Counted from the first letter of the stretch, positions 44,636 through 52,726 are shown. The stretch is 64,000 nt of DNA from Oscillospiraceae bacterium (GCA_017468365.1 JAFUIS010000020.1:1-64000); one strand, 5' to 3'. Notes: generated from the letters alone by a model not told the origin. Made by a program: numbers and translations.

Positions 44636-45973
44636 TCAATAGTAGTGATATCTGTTTTTGTATTTTACGAGGCAGAACATCGTAACGGCAAAGGCAAGAA
44701 CTTCGGAAACGACCATGGACCACCACACGCCGTCAAGTTCCCAGAAGATGGGAAGTATCATGACCGTGGCCACCTGGAAAACGACTGTTCTGAGGAATGA
44801 TATCGCGGCGGAAATAAGTCCGTTGTTGAGGGCGGTGAAGAAACCGGAACCGAAGATATTCAGTCCGATGAAAATAAAAGCAACCGCGCTTATAATTACG
44901 GCTCTTTTTGTCATTTCGAAAAGCACCCGGTCATATCCCACAAATATTCCGGAAAGAACATCAGCAAGCAAAACGGTAAGCGCGGCAAGGGCAACACCCG
45001 CTCCGGCCATAAGAATCATGCTTTTTTTAAACAGATTTTTAAGTTCATCATGATTCTGCGCACCGTAATGATATCCCACTATCGGTGCCGCGCCGGTTAC
45101 ATAGCCGAAAAGTCCTGCTACAAAAATCCAGTTTACATACATAAGCACGCCGTATGCCGCAACGCCGTCTTCCCCCGCAAAGCGCATAAGCTGAAAATTA
45201 TAGAGCATTGCGACAATATTGCCCGAAACGTTGGAAACAAATTCCGAAGAACCGTTGGTGCAGGTCTTCCAGAAAGCATTCCAGACGAAGGGGCCTTTTC
45301 CGAGACGAAGAAGGCTTGAATTATGAGGACGGAGAAAATAGACCACCGGGATAACGGCACCGATGAACTGGCTTGCGATGGTTGCAAGGGCGGCGCCGGC
45401 TATTCCCCATTCGAAAACAGCCATGAAAAGCCAGTCGAGCACCATATTTCCGCAGCCGGCGGCAACGGTGGTATAAAATCCGTACTGGGGTCTTTCGGCA
45501 GTGATAAAGAAAATCTGGAAGGCGTTCTGCAGCATAAAAAACGGTATTCCGGCAAAAATAATGGTGCCGTAAACAACGCAGTTTTCTATCATTTCTTCCC
45601 CTTCCGCACCAAGAAGAATGGAAATCGGGCGCACGGTTGCAATGCCGAGCACAGCAATGGCAATGCCGAGCACGACGCTTACATAGATGAGCATGGAAAA
45701 ATACTGGTTGGCTTTTTCTTTTTCACCTTCGCCGAGGGTTTTTGAAACGATTGCGTTTCCGCCGGCGCCTATCATGAATCCGAGAGCACTGAGAACCGCA
45801 ATAAAAGGATAGATAAGGTTAAGGGCAGCGAATGGGGTTTTTCCGACGATGTTTGAAACGAAAAGTCCGTCGACGATTCCGTAAACTGAACCGAAAACCA
45901 TCATTGCGATAGACGGGAACACAAAGCGCAGAAGCTTTTTATAATCAAAATGCTCACAAAGCTGTATTCTCAT
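44636..45973 (-). CDS. MATE family efflux transporter
   Basis: Cation-coupled multidrug/toxin exporter, 445 residues, twelve predicted helices. Typical features are the N-terminal ALNLIYPFIAVLSALGFMIGAGGNAIVSK and the mid-protein MQNAFQIFFITAERPQYGFY stretch, with internal pseudo-repeat. Its ATG overlaps the MarR TGA (ATGA), so the regulator and pump are coupled. The drug range is unknown. Organisation points to MarR repression relieved by a substrate of the pump. Confidence 0.92.
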   Translation of the reverse strand: MRIQLCEHFDYKKLLRFVFPSIAMMVFGSVYGIVDGLFVSNIVGKTPFAALNLIYPFIAVLSALGFMIGAGGNAIVSKTLGEGEKEKANQYFSMLIYVSVVLGIAIAVLGIATVRPISILLGAEGEEMIENCVVYGTIIFAGIPFFMLQNAFQIFFITAERPQYGFYTTVAAGCGNMVLDWLFMAVFEWGIAGAALATIASQFIGAVIPVVYFLRPHNSSLLRLGKGPFVWNAFWKTCTNGSSEFVSNVSGNIVAMLYNFQLMRFAGEDGVAAYGVLMYVNWIFVAGLFGYVTGAAPIVGYHYGAQNHDELKNLFKKSMILMAGAGVALAALTVLLADVLSGIFVGYDRVLFEMTKRAVIISAVAFIFIGLNIFGSGFFTALNNGLISAAISFLRTVVFQVATVMILPIFWELDGVWWSMVVSEVLAFAVTMFCLVKYKNRYHYY

Positions 45974-46419
45974 TTGGTTTCTCCTTTGATTTTATCAAAT
46001 TCTTCTTTAAGAAGTTCATAGTGTTTTCTTCCGAGACGGAGTATCTCTTTTTGTTCCTCTTCGGTAAAACGGTCGAAAGCGGCTTTTTCAGCTTTTACAA
46101 GTTTTCCGGCGGTTTTTTCGGCAAAGGCACTTCCCTTTTCGGTAAAAACCATGAGCTTTTCGCGGAAATTTTCTTTCGAGGGAATCATTTCGATTATTCC
46201 TTCGTTTTCAAGTTTTTTTGCGGCGGAATTTATGGTCTGTTTGTTTTCGCACCAATCGTCGCAGACTTCTTTTTGGGTACAGGGTCTTTCAAAGGCGGAC
46301 ATGGTCCATATTATCATCATAACGCCGCCGGTGATTCCGAGGCTTCCGCCGGCGTTGCGGTATTCTTCATCGGTTTTTCTTCGTATCGACTGATACTCTT
46401 CATATTTTTCAGATGCCAA
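45970..46419 (-). CDS. MarR family transcriptional regulator
   Basis: 149 residues with a winged helix (CTQKEVCDDWCENKQTINSA as recognition region, KENFREKLMVFTEKG as wing). Length is typical. Two Cys residues in the helix region could be redox-active, which is inference. It is cotranscribed with the MATE gene and its promoter is wrapped in a long inverted repeat, as expected for autorepression. AAAGGAG precedes the ATG. Confidence 0.9.
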   Translation of the reverse strand: MASEKYEEYQSIRRKTDEEYRNAGGSLGITGGVMMIIWTMSAFERPCTQKEVCDDWCENKQTINSAAKKLENEGIIEMIPSKENFREKLMVFTEKGSAFAEKTAGKLVKAEKAAFDRFTEEEQKEILRLGRKHYELLKEEFDKIKGETK

Positions 46420-46441
46420 AACAATACTCCTTTCAAGTGAG

Positions 46442-46487
46442 ACAGTCCGAAATCATACCAATGTATTATAGTACGATTTCGGACTGT
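46442..46487. promoter_or_regulatory. MarR operator, long inverted repeat
   Basis: ACAGTCCGAAATCATAC (46442-46458) and GTACGATTTCGGACTGT (46471-46487): 17-bp arms with one mismatch. One arm fills the -35/-10 spacer and the other covers the transcript start of the marR promoter. Confidence 0.8.
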
Positions 46488-46494
46488 TTGTCAA
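46465..46494 (-). promoter_or_regulatory. marR-mate promoter
   Basis: Minus strand TTGACA (46494-46489), 18 bp, TATAAT (46470-46465). Confidence 0.75.
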
Positions 46495-46501
46495 CGGTTT
46501 A

Positions 46502-46530
46502 TTGACATTTTTTGCGCGCTGTGGTATAAA
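46502..46530 (+). promoter_or_regulatory. yczE-like gene promoter
   Basis: TTGACA (46502-46507), 17 bp, TATAAA (46525-46530). A small hairpin AAATGCC/GGCGTTT followed by T residues at about 46561-46583 could act as an attenuator in the leader. Confidence 0.65.
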
Positions 46531-46600
46531 TATGGCATAAGCTTTCGGCGTTTCTTTATCAAATGCCCGAGGGCGTTTTTTATTCTTAAGGGGATTTTTT

Positions 46601-47284
46601 ATGAAGAAAAAGACTTTTTATACTGAAATCGCCTATGTTCTGGCGATAATTTCTCTTGGCTTTGGCGTTGCTTTTGCCGCAAAGGCGGGATTCGGCGTTT
46701 CGATGATAGCGGCTCCGGCATACACCATTCACCTTAAACTTCTTGAAATGACGAGCGCTGTCACCCTTGGAACCATTGAATACATTCTTCAGGGGATCGT
46801 AATCGTTCTTCTTGCGCTTTTTGTTGGAAAATTCAAGATTTCCTATCTTTTCAGCTTTGTCACCGCGGTTTTTTCCGGACTTGCCATTGACTTTGCTATC
46901 TGGGCCATTGCGGCTGTTCCTTCGGAAAGCATTGTGATGAGGGGTGTTCTTTTCTTCACCAGCCTTATCTGCTGCGCATTCGGCGTTTCGTGCTTTTTTC
47001 ATACATACGTTGCTCCGGCGGCGCACGAACTTTTTGTAAAGGAATTTGCAAAACGTTTTGGCAAGGACATCAACAAAACAAAAAGCGCTTATGACATCAC
47101 CCTTTGTATCATCAGCATTATTCTTAACCTTGTTTTCTTCGGCGGATTCAAAGGAATCGGTCTGGGAACCGTTGTGACCGCGCTGGTCAACGGTCTTATT
47201 ATTGCAAAAGTAACGATGATACTTGAAAAACATTTTGAATTCAAAGACGCTTTTCCGAAACTTGAAAAATATTTTGAAAAATAA
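46601..47284 (+). CDS. YczE/YitT-like integral membrane protein
   Basis: 227 residues with about five to six membrane helices. The start YVLAIISLGFGVAFAAKAGFGVSMIAAP and the later GFKGIGLGTVVTALVNGLIIAK are typical of the YczE/YyaS family of unknown function. Start ATG 46601 follows AAGGGGA. It is divergent from marR-mate and its promoter is next to the MarR operator, so coregulation is possible. Some family members are near sugar or cobalamin genes; no function can be assigned. Confidence 0.8.
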   Translation: MKKKTFYTEIAYVLAIISLGFGVAFAAKAGFGVSMIAAPAYTIHLKLLEMTSAVTLGTIEYILQGIVIVLLALFVGKFKISYLFSFVTAVFSGLAIDFAIWAIAAVPSESIVMRGVLFFTSLICCAFGVSCFFHTYVAPAAHELFVKEFAKRFGKDINKTKSAYDITLCIISIILNLVFFGGFKGIGLGTVVTALVNGLIIAKVTMILEKHFEFKDAFPKLEKYFEK

Positions 47285-47320
47285 AAAAACAAGGGAGCCG
47301 AATGGCTCCCTTGTTTTTTT
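47283..47320. terminator. Bidirectional intrinsic terminator
   Basis: AACAAGGGAGCC/GGCTCCCTTGTT with a GAAT loop and T-runs both ways. Confidence 0.92.
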
Positions 47321-47334
47321 GTTGAGTGTATTTA

Positions 47335-48360
47335 TTATTCCATTTCGTAGTCGATAACAACTTTGATCTGTCTGCCGGAAGCAGCTTCCGCAATAGCTTC
47401 GGCAAAATCAGCGTGTTTGTATTTTTTGGTAACAAGGGTTCCGATAGGTGTTTTTTTGTTGGTGATGTGGTCGATAACTTCTTTGATGGTGGAAGCTTCA
47501 TAACCGCGGGAGCCGTAAATATGGGGCTGGGAAGCAAGGAAAACCATTCCGTTGAGTTCAACTTTCATAAGGAAAGAAACAATGGAATATCTGGTTTTTT
47601 CTCTTGCATAGTTGAAACATTCTTCAACAAGAGCAGGTGCGCCTGCGGCATCAACGTACATATCAACGTCCGGAACGGGAACATAGTTGGGGAATGCGCC
47701 GAATTTTTCGATGAGCGCTTCTCTGAGGTCGCATTTGGTGGAGTTGATTGCGATTGCACCGAGCTTTTCTGCTTTTTCAAGGCGCTGTTCATCGCGGTCA
47801 ACAACGGCTACGTTTTTAAGTCCTCTTGCAAGAAGTCCTGCCGCTGCGGAAAGACCGATGGTGCCTGCGCCGAGAACAACAACTTTTTCGTCGATTTTGG
47901 GTTCAACGGCAATTGCGCCCTGGGTACCGACAGAAACGGGTTCGATAAGAACGGCTTCGTCAAGGTTGATATCTTTGTCGAGAACGTATGCGTTGACGTC
48001 ACGCTGTGCGTTTTCAACAAGGGTATATTCGGAGAAAGCGCCTGCCATTACGGAACCGCCTACGCCGTATTTCTGGCTGAGGATGGGTTCAACGAAAACG
48101 ATATCGCCGATGTTGAGGTCATCGGCAACTTCTGCGCCTTTTTCGACGATTTTACCGACCATTTCGTGGCCGAACTGGCAGCCGTCCTGAAGTCCGTAGG
48201 ATTCTCCGCCGTGAACGTAAATGCCGACGTCGGAACCGCAGATTCCTGCGCGAAGAACTTTTACGAGAACGTCTTTTTCACCGCACTGAGGAATGGGTCT
48301 TTCTTCAACAGTGATGTTTTTTGCACCATGGTAAATGGCACATTTCATAGTTCCTTCCAT
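47335..48360 (-). CDS. Zinc-type medium-chain alcohol dehydrogenase (first copy)
   Basis: 341 residues. Catalytic zinc ligands are in AGICGSDVG (Cys) and FGHEMVGK (His, Glu); the Rossmann motif is VVLGAGTIGLSAAAGL. The structural-zinc lobe with four cysteines is missing: the segment after VEPILSQKYG goes straight to GAFSEY. About sorbitol/threonine-dehydrogenase-like. ATG 48360 is seven bases after GGAGG. It follows a TetR gene on the same strand and is a close paralog of the copy at 49149-50174. Its Shine-Dalgarno is masked by a 15-bp stem. Confidence 0.9.
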   Translation of the reverse strand: MEGTMKCAIYHGAKNITVEERPIPQCGEKDVLVKVLRAGICGSDVGIYVHGGESYGLQDGCQFGHEMVGKIVEKGAEVADDLNIGDIVFVEPILSQKYGVGGSVMAGAFSEYTLVENAQRDVNAYVLDKDINLDEAVLIEPVSVGTQGAIAVEPKIDEKVVVLGAGTIGLSAAAGLLARGLKNVAVVDRDEQRLEKAEKLGAIAINSTKCDLREALIEKFGAFPNYVPVPDVDMYVDAAGAPALVEECFNYAREKTRYSIVSFLMKVELNGMVFLASQPHIYGSRGYEASTIKEVIDHITNKKTPIGTLVTKKYKHADFAEAIAEAASGRQIKVVIDYEME

Positions 48361-48368
48361 AATAAAAA

Positions 48369-48422
48369 CCTCCGTTGCTAAAAATGAGTGTTGTTTATTT
48401 AACACTATTTTAGCACCGGAGG
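48369..48422 (-). promoter_or_regulatory. RBS-masking stem-loop in ADH leader
   Basis: mRNA arms CCTCCGGTGCTAAAA (48422-48408) and TTTTAGCAACGGAGG (48383-48369) pair with one mismatch; the second arm contains the Shine-Dalgarno. An inner AGTGTT/AACACT hairpin sits in the loop. Confidence 0.65.
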
Positions 48423-48487
48423 AATATATATTATTACTGTCAAAAGACTATTTTTGTCAGATAAAATATTACAAAACAAAGTTTTTG

Positions 48488-49021
48488 TCACATTTTCTCT
48501 TTTTTGAAATTGAAATAATCATGAAGCTCGGAAAAATAAATATCCGCCATGAATTCGGGAGATTCTTTCATTCCGTCGCTCATCCATTTTTTGATAAGCA
48601 TTGCCTGGGTGGAAGAATATTTGTATGAAAGGTATTCAACCCGTTTTTTGTCAGATTCTACTTTTTCATAAATCGGTATATTGAATTTCTGAATTCTTGC
48701 AATAATGTTTTCGAAAAGGGTATTGCGCCCTTCTTCACGCATTACTATCATATAAAAATCTTTCTTTTTAAGAAAGTTGCGATACATTATACTTGTTACT
48801 GTTTCAAAATGTATATCCATTTCAAAACCCATTTTCATGGGATCTTCGATATCATTTATGAAAATCGCTTCAACGACGGAATACCTGTCCTGAAAATAGT
48901 GATAAAAGGTGTTTCTGGAAATTCCAACTTCATCGCAAAGTTCTGTAACAGAAATATCCGGTGTTCGTTTTTTGAGCACCAGTTCAATATATTTTTCGAT
49001 GATTTTTTCTTTTGAATTCAT
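48488..49021 (-). CDS. TetR/AcrR family regulator (second of three)
   Basis: 177 residues with N-terminal helix-turn-helix SVTELCDEVGISRNTFYHYF. The ligand domain is Tyr-rich and ends in a helix (ELHDYFNFKKEKM). The first 20 codons and the promoter are almost identical to the TetR gene at 50293-50820. Start ATG 49021. It lies upstream of the ADH gene on the same strand and probably regulates it and itself through the 25-bp imperfect palindrome in its promoter. Confidence 0.87.
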   Translation of the reverse strand: MNSKEKIIEKYIELVLKKRTPDISVTELCDEVGISRNTFYHYFQDRYSVVEAIFINDIEDPMKMGFEMDIHFETVTSIMYRNFLKKKDFYMIVMREEGRNTLFENIIARIQKFNIPIYEKVESDKKRVEYLSYKYSSTQAMLIKKWMSDGMKESPEFMADIYFSELHDYFNFKKEKM

Positions 49022-49037
49022 AAAAATCACGGCCTTT

Positions 49038-49062
49038 CCGCTAATAGAATAATCTTTTGCGG
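49038..49062. promoter_or_regulatory. Operator in tetR promoter (copy A)
   Basis: A 25-bp imperfect palindrome with ends CCGC and GCGG, overlapping minus-strand TTGATT-17-TATTCT. The same sequence is at 50837-50861. Confidence 0.6.
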
Positions 49063-49097
49063 ATAAAAAATCAAGTTGGGAAAACTTTTATAAAAAA

Positions 49098-49129
49098 AGA
49101 AAATCCCCGGCAAAGCCGAGGATTTTCTT
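49098..49129. terminator. Terminator after second ADH
   Basis: AAGAAAATCCCCGGC/GCCGAGGATTTTCTT with AAA loop and one internal mismatch. Confidence 0.8.
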
Positions 49130-49148
49130 ATACAGATGGGGGTATTTA

Positions 49149-50174
49149 TTATTCCATTTCGTAGTCGATAACAACTTTGACCTGTCTGCCGGAAGCAGCT
49201 TCTTCCATTGCTTCAACGAATTCGGAAGGTTTGTATTTTTTGGTTACGAGAAGACCGATGGGGGTCTTTTTGTTGGTGATGTGGTCCATAACCTCAACGA
49301 TGGTTTTGGGCATATAGCCGCGGGAACCGTAGATCTTTGCCTGGGACATTATGAACATTCCGGGATTGATTTCAAGATTGCCGCCATAAACAGAGAGAAC
49401 AACATATCTGCTGCCTTCGCGTGCAAAGTTGAAGGTCTGGGAAAGAAGAGCAGGTGCGCCTGCTGCGTCAACATACATATCAACGTCGGGCTGAGGATGA
49501 TAGCCGGGGAAAGTTCCGAAAAGGTTGATGAGCTGTTCGTGAAGGTCACCGTCTTTTCCGTTTACCGGAATTGCACCAAGCTGTTTTGCCATTTCAAGGC
49601 GGGTTTCGTTTACGTCAACAACGGCAACGTTTTTAAGACCTCTTGCGATAAGTCCGGCAGCTGCGGAAAGACCGATGGTGCCTGCGCCGAGAACAACAAC
49701 TTTTTCGTCAAGGCCGGGTTCCTGCATAATAACGCCGTTTGTGCCAACTGCGAGAGGTTCTGCAAGAACAGCTTCGTCAAGGTTGATGTCTTTGTTCCAA
49801 ACATAAATGTTTACATTGCGTTCTGCGTTTTCAACATTTACATATTCGGAAAAACCGCCGCACATATCAGCCATTCCGATTCCAGCTTTTTTAGCTCTGG
49901 TGGGTTCAACAAAAACGATATCGCCGAGTTCGATGTCTTCGACTTCTTCGCCTTTTTCAACGATTTTGCCGACCATTTCGTGACCGAATTCCATATTTTC
50001 AAAAATTCCGTAGGAGTGACCGCCGTGGAGATATGCGCCGGTGTCGGAACCGCAGATACCTGCTCTGAGAACTTTTACGAGAACGTCTTTGGGTCCGATC
50101 TGGGGAATAGGTCTTTCTTCAATTGCAACTTGTTTGATACCTTTGTAGATACCGCATTTCATCATGCCTTCCAT
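49149..50174 (-). CDS. Zinc-type medium-chain alcohol dehydrogenase (second copy)
   Basis: 341 residues, same length as the first copy and clearly a paralog (shared KVLRAGICGSD, FGHEMVGKIVEKG, VVLGAGTIGLSAAAGL, DHITNKKTPIG, ASGRQVKVVIDYEME). Catalytic zinc ligands are present; the four-Cys structural lobe is again absent (VEPTRAKKAGIGMADMCGGF). AAGGAGG precedes the ATG. It follows the third TetR gene on the same strand. Differences cluster in the mid-protein substrate region, suggesting a different alcohol. Substrate unknown. Confidence 0.9.
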   Translation of the reverse strand: MEGMMKCGIYKGIKQVAIEERPIPQIGPKDVLVKVLRAGICGSDTGAYLHGGHSYGIFENMEFGHEMVGKIVEKGEEVEDIELGDIVFVEPTRAKKAGIGMADMCGGFSEYVNVENAERNVNIYVWNKDINLDEAVLAEPLAVGTNGVIMQEPGLDEKVVVLGAGTIGLSAAAGLIARGLKNVAVVDVNETRLEMAKQLGAIPVNGKDGDLHEQLINLFGTFPGYHPQPDVDMYVDAAGAPALLSQTFNFAREGSRYVVLSVYGGNLEINPGMFIMSQAKIYGSRGYMPKTIVEVMDHITNKKTPIGLLVTKKYKPSEFVEAMEEAASGRQVKVVIDYEME

Positions 50175-50190
50175 AAAATTGCCTCCTTGA

Positions 50191-50221
50191 GTTAAATCCG
50201 TTAATCTTTTTACGATTTAAC
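50191..50221 (-). repeat. Dyad in ADH2 leader
   Basis: GTTAAATC (50191-50198) and GATTTAAC (50214-50221), perfect 8-bp arms just upstream of the ribosome binding site. Confidence 0.5.
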
Positions 50222-50292
50222 ACAAGTATAACATTGAAGCATCAAGAATATAACGGGCATTAACGAGAGTTTGTGTCATTAAAAGACACATT

Positions 50293-50820
50293 TCAGGGAT
50301 TGTGTAGCATACTTCTGTCCGGAAGGCCTGTTAAATAAATTCGAGCCATAAATTCCGGAGATTCCTTCATTCCGCCGCAGATCCATTTTCGGAGAAGAAA
50401 GGCCTGAGTCGTTGCGAATTTATATGAAAGATATTCAAGTTCCGCACCGTTCCAACCGATCTGCGGGAGCTCCTCATAGTTGAGCACCATCAATTTCGAG
50501 ATAATATTTTCGAAAAGGGAGTTGTTTCCTTCTTCGCGAATGGCGATGATAAAAAAATCTTTTTTGGTAAGAAAACTTTGATATACCATTTGGGTATAAT
50601 AGTCGCTTCCTGCGTTTATCCGAAGGCACATGCGGAGAGGAACTTCGATATCATTTACAAAAATATCCTCAATGATAGCATATCTGTCACGGAAATGGCG
50701 GTAGAAAGTTTTTCGGCAGATTCCGGTTTCTTCACAGATTTCGGTTACTGAGATATCCGGAGTTTTCTTTTTGAGCACCAGTTCGATATATTTTTCGATG
50801 ATTTTTTCTTTTGAATTCAT
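50293..50820 (-). CDS. TetR/AcrR family regulator (third of three)
   Basis: 175 residues. Helix-turn-helix SVTEICEETGICRKTFYRHF, helical ligand domain with LLRKWICGGMKESPEFMARIY near the end. The N-terminus NSKEKIIEKYIELVLKKKTP and about 55 bp of upstream DNA match the second TetR gene. Start ATG 50820. It is upstream of the second ADH gene on the same strand. Presumed autorepressor and regulator of that ADH. Confidence 0.87.
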   Translation of the reverse strand: MNSKEKIIEKYIELVLKKKTPDISVTEICEETGICRKTFYRHFRDRYAIIEDIFVNDIEVPLRMCLRINAGSDYYTQMVYQSFLTKKDFFIIAIREEGNNSLFENIISKLMVLNYEELPQIGWNGAELEYLSYKFATTQAFLLRKWICGGMKESPEFMARIYLTGLPDRSMLHNP

Positions 50821-50836
50821 AAAAATCACGGCCTTT

Positions 50837-50861
50837 CCGCTAATAGAATAATCTTTTGCGG
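50837..50861. promoter_or_regulatory. Operator in tetR promoter (copy B)
   Basis: Same 25-bp imperfect palindrome as at 49038-49062, in an upstream region of about 55 bp that is identical between the two genes. Confidence 0.6.
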
Positions 50862-50871
50862 ATAAAAAATC

Positions 50872-50893
50872 AAGGGAGCCTTTCGGCTCCCCT
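50872..50893 (-). terminator. Terminator after cation efflux gene
   Basis: GGGAGCC/GGCTCCC with TTTC loop; on the minus strand followed by TTGATTTTTT. Confidence 0.75.
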
Positions 50894-50897
50894 ATCT

Positions 50898-52079
50898 TTA
50901 CACTTGTTGGTGTGCGGTAAAATCTTTGTCGACGTCGATTACGGCAAAATATCTTTCGTCGTGGCTGTGTATCTTATCCGCGATTACTTTTGCTATCTCG
51001 TTATCAGTGAGCTTATAATCATGGGGCACGACGATATCGAAGATAACATTAGTGTGGGTGGGACCGCTGACCATTCTGAAATCGTGGAAAGTGATAACGG
51101 GGTCGGTTTCTTTGATGATATCGGCAACCTTCGCTTTCATTTTTGCGGTTTCTTCATCGTTAACGTCAACCGGGTCCATATGTATGGTTGCAAGGCATCC
51201 GGTCTCCTTCATGATATCGTGCTCGATGTTATCGATGGTATCGTGTATTGCCACAAAGTTTCCGTCGGAGGGAACTTCGGCATGTAGAGAGATGAAAACT
51301 CTTCCTGGGCCGTAGTTGTGGACTATCATATCGTGGATACCTATCATCCCTTCGTGGGAAAGGACGATATCCTGGATCTTTTTGCAGAATTCCTCGTCCG
51401 GAGGGGTTCCGAGAAGGGAGTCGATGGTTTCCTTTGCGGAGGAAATTCCGGCGAACATAATAAAGCCGGCAACCACAAGACCCACCCAGCCGTCTATCAT
51501 AATATCAAAAGCTTCGCAAAGTACGGCGGAAACGAGGACCGCAAAAGTGGAAACGGTATCGGAGATACTGTCGGTGGCGGTGGCTTTGAGGGTGGAAGAA
51601 TCTATCTTTTTGCCGACGGCGCGGTTATAGACGAACATATAGAATTTTGCGAGGATGGAAACGCCGAGGATCGCAAAAGTCAGTGCGGAATATTCCACCG
51701 CGACGGGGTCTATTATTTTTCCGACGGAGTCTTTTCCCAGTTCGAAGCCCATGAGGATGATGATCATGGAAATGATGAGGCTTGCGACGTATTCGAATCT
51801 TCCGTGACCGAAGGGGTGACCCGGGTCCGGCTTTTGTGATGCAAGACGGAAACCGATTAGGCTTATGGCGGAAGAACCCGCGTCCGAAAGGTTGTTGAAG
51901 GCATCGGCAGTAACCGCAACGGAGCCGCTTAAAGTTCCGGCAAGAAATTTTCCGCCGAAGAGAAGGACATTTATCACTATTCCCACCGCGCCGCAAAGAT
52001 AACCATAAGCGGAGCGGACCTTTTGATCGGTATAATTTTCGCTGTTTTTAATAAAAATTTTTGCAAGGAGTTTTATCAA
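50898..52079 (-). CDS. Cation diffusion facilitator family transporter
   Basis: Metal/H+ antiporter exporting Zn2+, Mn2+, Fe2+ or similar, 393 residues. Six helices; metal site A pattern ADAFNNLSDAGSS and KATATDSISDTVST (D-x-x-x-D), HPFGHGRFEYVA between helices 2 and 3, and a cytoplasmic domain with IHDTIDNIEHDI and ATIHMDPVD. Asp in the first ligand position (DxxxD) favours Mn/Fe over Zn by family analogy. The C-terminal extension of about 90 residues (DPVITFHDFRMVSGPTHTNV) is typical of Firmicutes members. Confidence 0.9.
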   Translation of the reverse strand: MIKLLAKIFIKNSENYTDQKVRSAYGYLCGAVGIVINVLLFGGKFLAGTLSGSVAVTADAFNNLSDAGSSAISLIGFRLASQKPDPGHPFGHGRFEYVASLIISMIIILMGFELGKDSVGKIIDPVAVEYSALTFAILGVSILAKFYMFVYNRAVGKKIDSSTLKATATDSISDTVSTFAVLVSAVLCEAFDIMIDGWVGLVVAGFIMFAGISSAKETIDSLLGTPPDEEFCKKIQDIVLSHEGMIGIHDMIVHNYGPGRVFISLHAEVPSDGNFVAIHDTIDNIEHDIMKETGCLATIHMDPVDVNDEETAKMKAKVADIIKETDPVITFHDFRMVSGPTHTNVIFDIVVPHDYKLTDNEIAKVIADKIHSHDERYFAVIDVDKDFTAHQQV

Positions 52080-52103
52080 AAAAACGCCTCCTTTTTATAA
52101 AAT

Positions 52104-52136
52104 ATGCCGCCCGAAAAGGGCGGCCTTTTTTCTTTT
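52104..52136. terminator. Terminator after SHOCT gene
   Basis: GCCGCCC/GGGCGGC followed by T residues. Confidence 0.8.
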
Positions 52137-52137
52137 T

Positions 52138-52431
52138 TCAGTACCGTCCGCGGTAATCGGCTTCGACCGATTCGACGCGTTCGTTATACTCGTCTTTTTC
52201 CATCATTCCGGCCTCGTAAAGGCTTTTGAGCTGGTCAAGACGGTGACGGCGTTCAGCCGCGGCATCACGGGTGGTATGTATTGCATCCGCCTGGCGGTTA
52301 TATCTTAAATCCTGCGGAGCTTTTTTTACTGTGGGTGCGCTTCCCTTTTTTGCAATGTTAAGGATGGGAACGAGCACAAAAATTACTATTATCACAAAAA
52401 CGGGGGGAATGAGAAAAAGTATATCTTCCAC
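52138..52431 (-). CDS. Small membrane protein with C-terminal SHOCT motif
   Basis: 97 residues: one hydrophobic segment (about 4-26, ILFLIPPVFVIIVIFVLVPI), a basic linker, then a SHOCT-like helix pair LDQLKSLYEAGMMEKDEYNE. SHOCT is a short oligomerisation motif common at protein ends. Start GTG 52431 has AAGAGGTG about seven bases upstream. Followed by a terminator. It is next to tRNA-Ala and belongs to the core chromosome side of the island boundary. Function unknown. Confidence 0.75.
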   Translation of the reverse strand: MEDILFLIPPVFVIIVIFVLVPILNIAKKGSAPTVKKAPQDLRYNRQADAIHTTRDAAAERRHRLDQLKSLYEAGMMEKDEYNERVESVEADYRGRY

Positions 52432-52565
52432 GGCGGTCACCTCTTTTATTTATTTTATGATAATATTGTATCATAATTTCTTCCGTTTGGAAATATCTTT
52501 AAAGGCAAAAGGGCAAAATTTTACTTGTAAAACAAGCTTTATTGTGATACAATAACTTCTGTTAC

Positions 52566-52641
52566 GGGGGCGTAGCTCACCTGGGAGAGCGCGACATTCG
52601 CATTGTCGAGGTAACCGGTTCAAGTCCGGCCGTCTCCACCA
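52566..52641 (+). tRNA. tRNA-Ala (anticodon CGC)
   Basis: Cloverleaf: acceptor GGGGGCG/CGTCTCC with G3-U70 (the alanine identity pair), D-arm AGCTCACCTGGGAGAGC, anticodon stem CGACA/TGTCG with loop TTCGCAT (anticodon CGC), T-arm CCGGTTCAAGTCCGG, encoded CCA. Length 76 nt. It is the likely attachment site of the downstream island. Confidence 0.93.
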
Positions 52642-52644
52642 TTC

Positions 52645-52676
52645 AAAAAGTCTTGAAACTATGCGGTTTCAGGGCT
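52645..52676. terminator. Terminator between tRNA-Ala and integrase
   Basis: AAAAAGTCTTGAAAC pairs with GTTTCAGGGCTTTTT around ATGCG with small mismatches. Confidence 0.65.
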
Positions 52677-52726
52677 TTTTCTTTTTATGCGGAAATTTGG
52701 GATTTTTGAGGTTTTCTAACACTTTT

